The translations under genes and the position numbers were made by a program. From Haloarcula sp. (GTDB lineage: Archaea; Halobacteriota; Halobacteria; Halobacteriales; Haloarculaceae), in NCBI GenBank assembly GCA_028275075.1, contig JAQCNK010000148.1, forward strand, positions 1-7,379: a DNA stretch of 7,379 bases, given 5' to 3'. Numbering within the stretch: position 1 is the first letter of the stretch; every line of letters starts with the position of its first letter. Under the pieces are notes generated by a model. That model worked only from the letters and a program-made list of their open reading frames with translations, was not told where the DNA came from and did not search any database. Shown here in pieces: positions 5,053-7,379 of the stretch.

Positions 5053-5151
5053 ATGAGTACACGACGCCGCCAGCGCCACATCTCGACGACCGACCGCCAG
5101 ACGAATAGCCCGATCCCCGGGAGACATCAACGGAGGCCCCACCGTGACTGA
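5053..5151 (+). CDS. possible small basic protein, 32 aa
   Basis: An ATG at 5053 opens a 32-codon frame (MSTRRRQRHISTTDRQ and so on) ending in TGA at 5149-5151. It overlaps the GTG start of the ATPase gene by 8 bases, an arrangement that could couple their translation. It fills most of the gap between the pilin and ATPase genes. The product would be very basic, with arginine and histidine clusters. There is no Shine-Dalgarno site before it, and its composition could simply reflect GC-rich DNA, so it is listed as a weak candidate. Confidence 0.25.
   Translation: MSTRRRQRHISTTDRQTNSPIPGRHQRRPHRD
5132..5136 (+). promoter_or_regulatory. Shine-Dalgarno site of the ATPase gene
   Basis: GGAGG ends 7 bases before the GTG at 5144 and supports that codon as the start. 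The next in-frame ATG lies well over 100 codons further on, past conserved-looking sequence. Confidence 0.6.
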
Positions 5152-7379
5152 GCCGGACCAGTCGGACCGTCGTGGCCGCGTCCCGAGCGTCAGCGACGAC
5201 GAAATTCGCACGGCGGTCGCCGCCCGCCTGCACGGGACCGACGCGAGTCCCGAGACGACTGGGGACGAGGACGGACAGTACTCCGCCGAACGCACCAAAG
5301 AGGTCGGGCAGAAGACATCTGACACCGTCACGGACCCAACAGCGGACCCGCCGGACGGCGACGGTTCCGGTGGAAGCGGGTCGGATGAATCCCTGGGTGA
5401 CGCGGAGCCGGACGACACGACGCGGCCGTTCATCAAGATCACACCGGCCCGTGAACAGGTCACGCCCGGCCACGTGGTCAAAGCGCTATACGGGCTCTAC
5501 CGGACCGGCAGTGGCCGTCAGATGCCGCTCGGCCTCGAACAGCGACTATCATTCATCAGCACCCACCTGACCTTCGAGTTTGTAATTCACAAACCGCGAG
5601 CTACCCAGCGGTTCGACTTCTACCTCGGTGTTCGACCCTACGAGCGGGAAGCCTTCGAGACACTAGCGGCGAACGTCCGGGCGATGTATCCCGAGTCGTT
5701 CCGCTTCGAGATCGTCCCGTTCTCTGTCACGGAGGTGTTCGAGCCGTCCGATTTGAAAGCAACCGCACAGCTCGCGGCATTCGAGGGCATCGAGGAACTC
5801 GGCCAACTGGAGGGATTCGAGCCGTTCGATGTCGACACAGATCACCCGCTGGTGAACGAGACATCCCGTGCGCTCGACGAGAATGGCCCACCAGAACTGG
5901 TCCGGTGGCACGGCGTCGAGACGAAGAATAACGACTGGATGACGCTGCTGTCGCGGTTCAGCGAACTCTCACTCGACGGTGACGACGGCTACCGCTCGCC
6001 GCTGAGTGTCCTCCTTGAGCAGGCGCTCGCGACTGATGAGCCGTTCGTCTATCAGGTGGTGTTCACGCCGAAGCACGACTGGACGAAGGACGCCGAACGC
6101 CACAAGCGCAACCTCAAGACGGGAACGACCGGCATGTGGAGCGCGTTCAAACAGGAAGCCGCGGCGACACTGCTCGGGACCTCCGAGGAAGAGCGTCGCC
6201 AGCGACACCGACCAGATACGCCCGAGCAGATCGGCGGTACCATCAGCGGGCCGGACGCCAGTGGGCAGTCCACACAGCATAGCCGGATGGGCCAGGTCGA
6301 CCTCAAACAACCCGCCGTCACCTTCGATGTCTCGCTCCGGGCTGCTGGCGACACAGCCGTCATCAGTGGCATCGCAGGGGCGTTCACCGCGCTTAGCGGA
6401 CCGTATTACGGAATCGAAGGGAACGTACTGGGCGAGGACGATCGCGAGTACGGTCGACTCACTACCGCCGGCATAGGACGGGTCGGAGTCAGAGGCCGAT
6501 TCAGTGACGCCGCGCCGGTGATCGTCGCCAGCCCGGATGAGCTCGCGAACTTCGTCACAGTTCCGAGTACCGGGGCGCTCCCGAAACCGAGCCGTGGCGC
6601 ATCCGGTGGGACACCAGATGTCCGGTCACCGCTGACCGCGACCAACGAGGAACTTCTCCGAACCTTCGACACCGGGATGTGTATCGGTGAGGCCGAGACG
6701 GCTGCACTTTCGCGCCTGAACATCCCGGTTCACCTCACCGCCGAACAGCTCATCCACCATGTCCTTCGGGCGTCGACGACGGGCAGCGGGAAGACCACCG
6801 CGATGGTGAACGACGCCCTGACTGCCTACGAGCAACTCGACGGCCCAATCTTCATCTTCGACAAGAAGGGCGGCAGCATGGCCAGCGAGTACAAGCGCGC
6901 GCACTTTCACCGGTTCGGCAACCTCGACGACATCGTCCACCTGCCGGTGCCGGGACCGAACGGCGAACTGCCGGCGTTCCCGTTCTTCGACATTCGGCCG
7001 CAACTCGCCGCCGGCGTCTCACGAGAGGCCGCCGTCCAAGAGAAGGTCGACCGCTACAACGAACTGCTCGCGTACGTCCTCGGCGAGGAACAGCACAATC
7101 AGGCGTTCGTCGCTCAAGAGATCCTCTCGAACCTCATCGTCGCGCTGTTCGACCCCGTGTACGGCGAGGATGCATATGCGATCAGCGACCTGCTGGCGGC
7201 GGCCACCGAAATGCAAGCGGCCGTGCCAGGGATACAGCGAGCACAACGCGGAGGAGATGAAATACAGGCCGATGAGTACCTCCCAGCCGTCGTCGACAGC
7301 GATCTTGCCATAGCACTGGAGAGACACTTTAGTGCGGAGCCACGCCGGTTTGCGACCTCTATCGACGCGGTGCTGAACC
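5144..7379 (+). CDS. HerA/VirB4/TraD-superfamily conjugation ATPase, N-terminal 745 aa (partial)
   Basis: The frame starts at a GTG at 5144 and is open to the right edge (745 codons seen). An early segment (SDDEIRTAVAARLHG, about 17-31) is followed by a disordered Asp/Thr/Gly-rich linker to about residue 85. A mixed alpha/beta N-terminal domain then begins at PFIKITPAREQVTPGHVVKA. A Walker A motif lies at residues 543-552 (ASTTGSGKTT, catalytic Lys550). The strand and turn IFIFDKKGG and the FFDIRP segment follow, matching haloarchaeal proteins annotated as type IV secretory conjugative DNA-transfer proteins. Walker B and the arginine finger should lie beyond the window; family members are around 1,000 residues or more. 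These hexameric ATPases power DNA or pilin movement at the membrane. No membrane helix is seen, so it is probably cytoplasmic and recruited to the channel. It is downstream of and co-directional with the pilin gene. Whether it is coupling-protein-like or VirB4-like cannot be settled from this part. Confidence 0.85.
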   Translation, partial: MTEPDQSDRRGRVPSVSDDEIRTAVAARLHGTDASPETTGDEDGQYSAERTKEVGQKTSDTVTDPTADPPDGDGSGGSGSDESLGDAEPDDTTRPFIKITPAREQVTPGHVVKALYGLYRTGSGRQMPLGLEQRLSFISTHLTFEFVIHKPRATQRFDFYLGVRPYEREAFETLAANVRAMYPESFRFEIVPFSVTEVFEPSDLKATAQLAAFEGIEELGQLEGFEPFDVDTDHPLVNETSRALDENGPPELVRWHGVETKNNDWMTLLSRFSELSLDGDDGYRSPLSVLLEQALATDEPFVYQVVFTPKHDWTKDAERHKRNLKTGTTGMWSAFKQEAAATLLGTSEEERRQRHRPDTPEQIGGTISGPDASGQSTQHSRMGQVDLKQPAVTFDVSLRAAGDTAVISGIAGAFTALSGPYYGIEGNVLGEDDREYGRLTTAGIGRVGVRGRFSDAAPVIVASPDELANFVTVPSTGALPKPSRGASGGTPDVRSPLTATNEELLRTFDTGMCIGEAETAALSRLNIPVHLTAEQLIHHVLRASTTGSGKTTAMVNDALTAYEQLDGPIFIFDKKGGSMASEYKRAHFHRFGNLDDIVHLPVPGPNGELPAFPFFDIRPQLAAGVSREAAVQEKVDRYNELLAYVLGEEQHNQAFVAQEILSNLIVALFDPVYGEDAYAISDLLAAATEMQAAVPGIQRAQRGGDEIQADEYLPAVVDSDLAIALERHFSAEPRRFATSIDAVLN

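Noticed and set aside
4889..5473. 194-codon minus-strand open frame opposite the pilin end and ATPase start
   Set aside because: It is antisense to better supported genes with Shine-Dalgarno sites and domains; its Arg/Val/Gly-rich composition is typical of the reverse strand of GC-rich haloarchaeal genes.
5969..7327. Several minus-strand open frames of 100-125 codons and a 156-codon plus-strand frame at 6006-6476
   Set aside because: All lie inside the ATPase gene, whose frame carries the Walker A motif and conserved segments.
1..7379. tRNA, rRNA or CRISPR array
   Set aside because: No cloverleaf with conserved T-loop, no rRNA motif, and no regularly spaced repeat was seen on either strand.

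Overview
The window looks like accessory DNA (plasmid, integrated element or genomic island) of a haloarchaeon. Supporting signs are a Tat-type lipoprotein signal, acidic proteins, leaderless-type TATA/BRE promoters, a remnant of an ISH8-like IS4-family transposase, an IS200/IS605-type end hairpin, and the start of a haloarchaeal HerA/VirB4/TraD-superfamily conjugation ATPase. No host gene pins down the genus.

The left part (about 1-3260) is mostly decayed. It holds the 5' end of a lipoprotein gene on the minus strand and a PIN/VapC-type toxin gene that has lost its start codon. Next to it is a frameshifted membrane-protein fragment. Two small intact membrane-protein genes (1384-1590 minus, 1760-2089 plus) diverge from each other. 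A solitary IS605-type hairpin end, a short orphan coding remnant and a frameshifted, truncated IS4-type transposase follow. A 31-bp direct repeat (28/31 identical, 1205-1235 and 2522-2552) lies inside two reading-frame fragments. Read across the repeat, these would make one open frame in circularly permuted order.

The right part (about 3300-7379) is compact and looks like one functional module. It encodes a four-helix membrane protein (3388-3891), a small ribbon-helix-helix-like protein on the other strand (4058-4321), a VirB2/CedA1-like pilin candidate with signal peptide and two membrane helices (4604-4999), and a large ATPase with Walker A (5144 to beyond the window). The four-helix protein aligns without gaps to the pilin over its first hairpin (18 of 46 identical) and seems to repeat the hairpin fold in its second half. 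Perfect inverted repeats built on TGCGTAC/GTACGCA lie upstream of both genes, suggesting common control. My reading is a haloarchaeal DNA-transfer (conjugation or import) pilus locus with a minor pilin, a major pilin, a local regulator and a motor ATPase. The ATPase superfamily is well supported; the pilin roles and shared regulation are inference.
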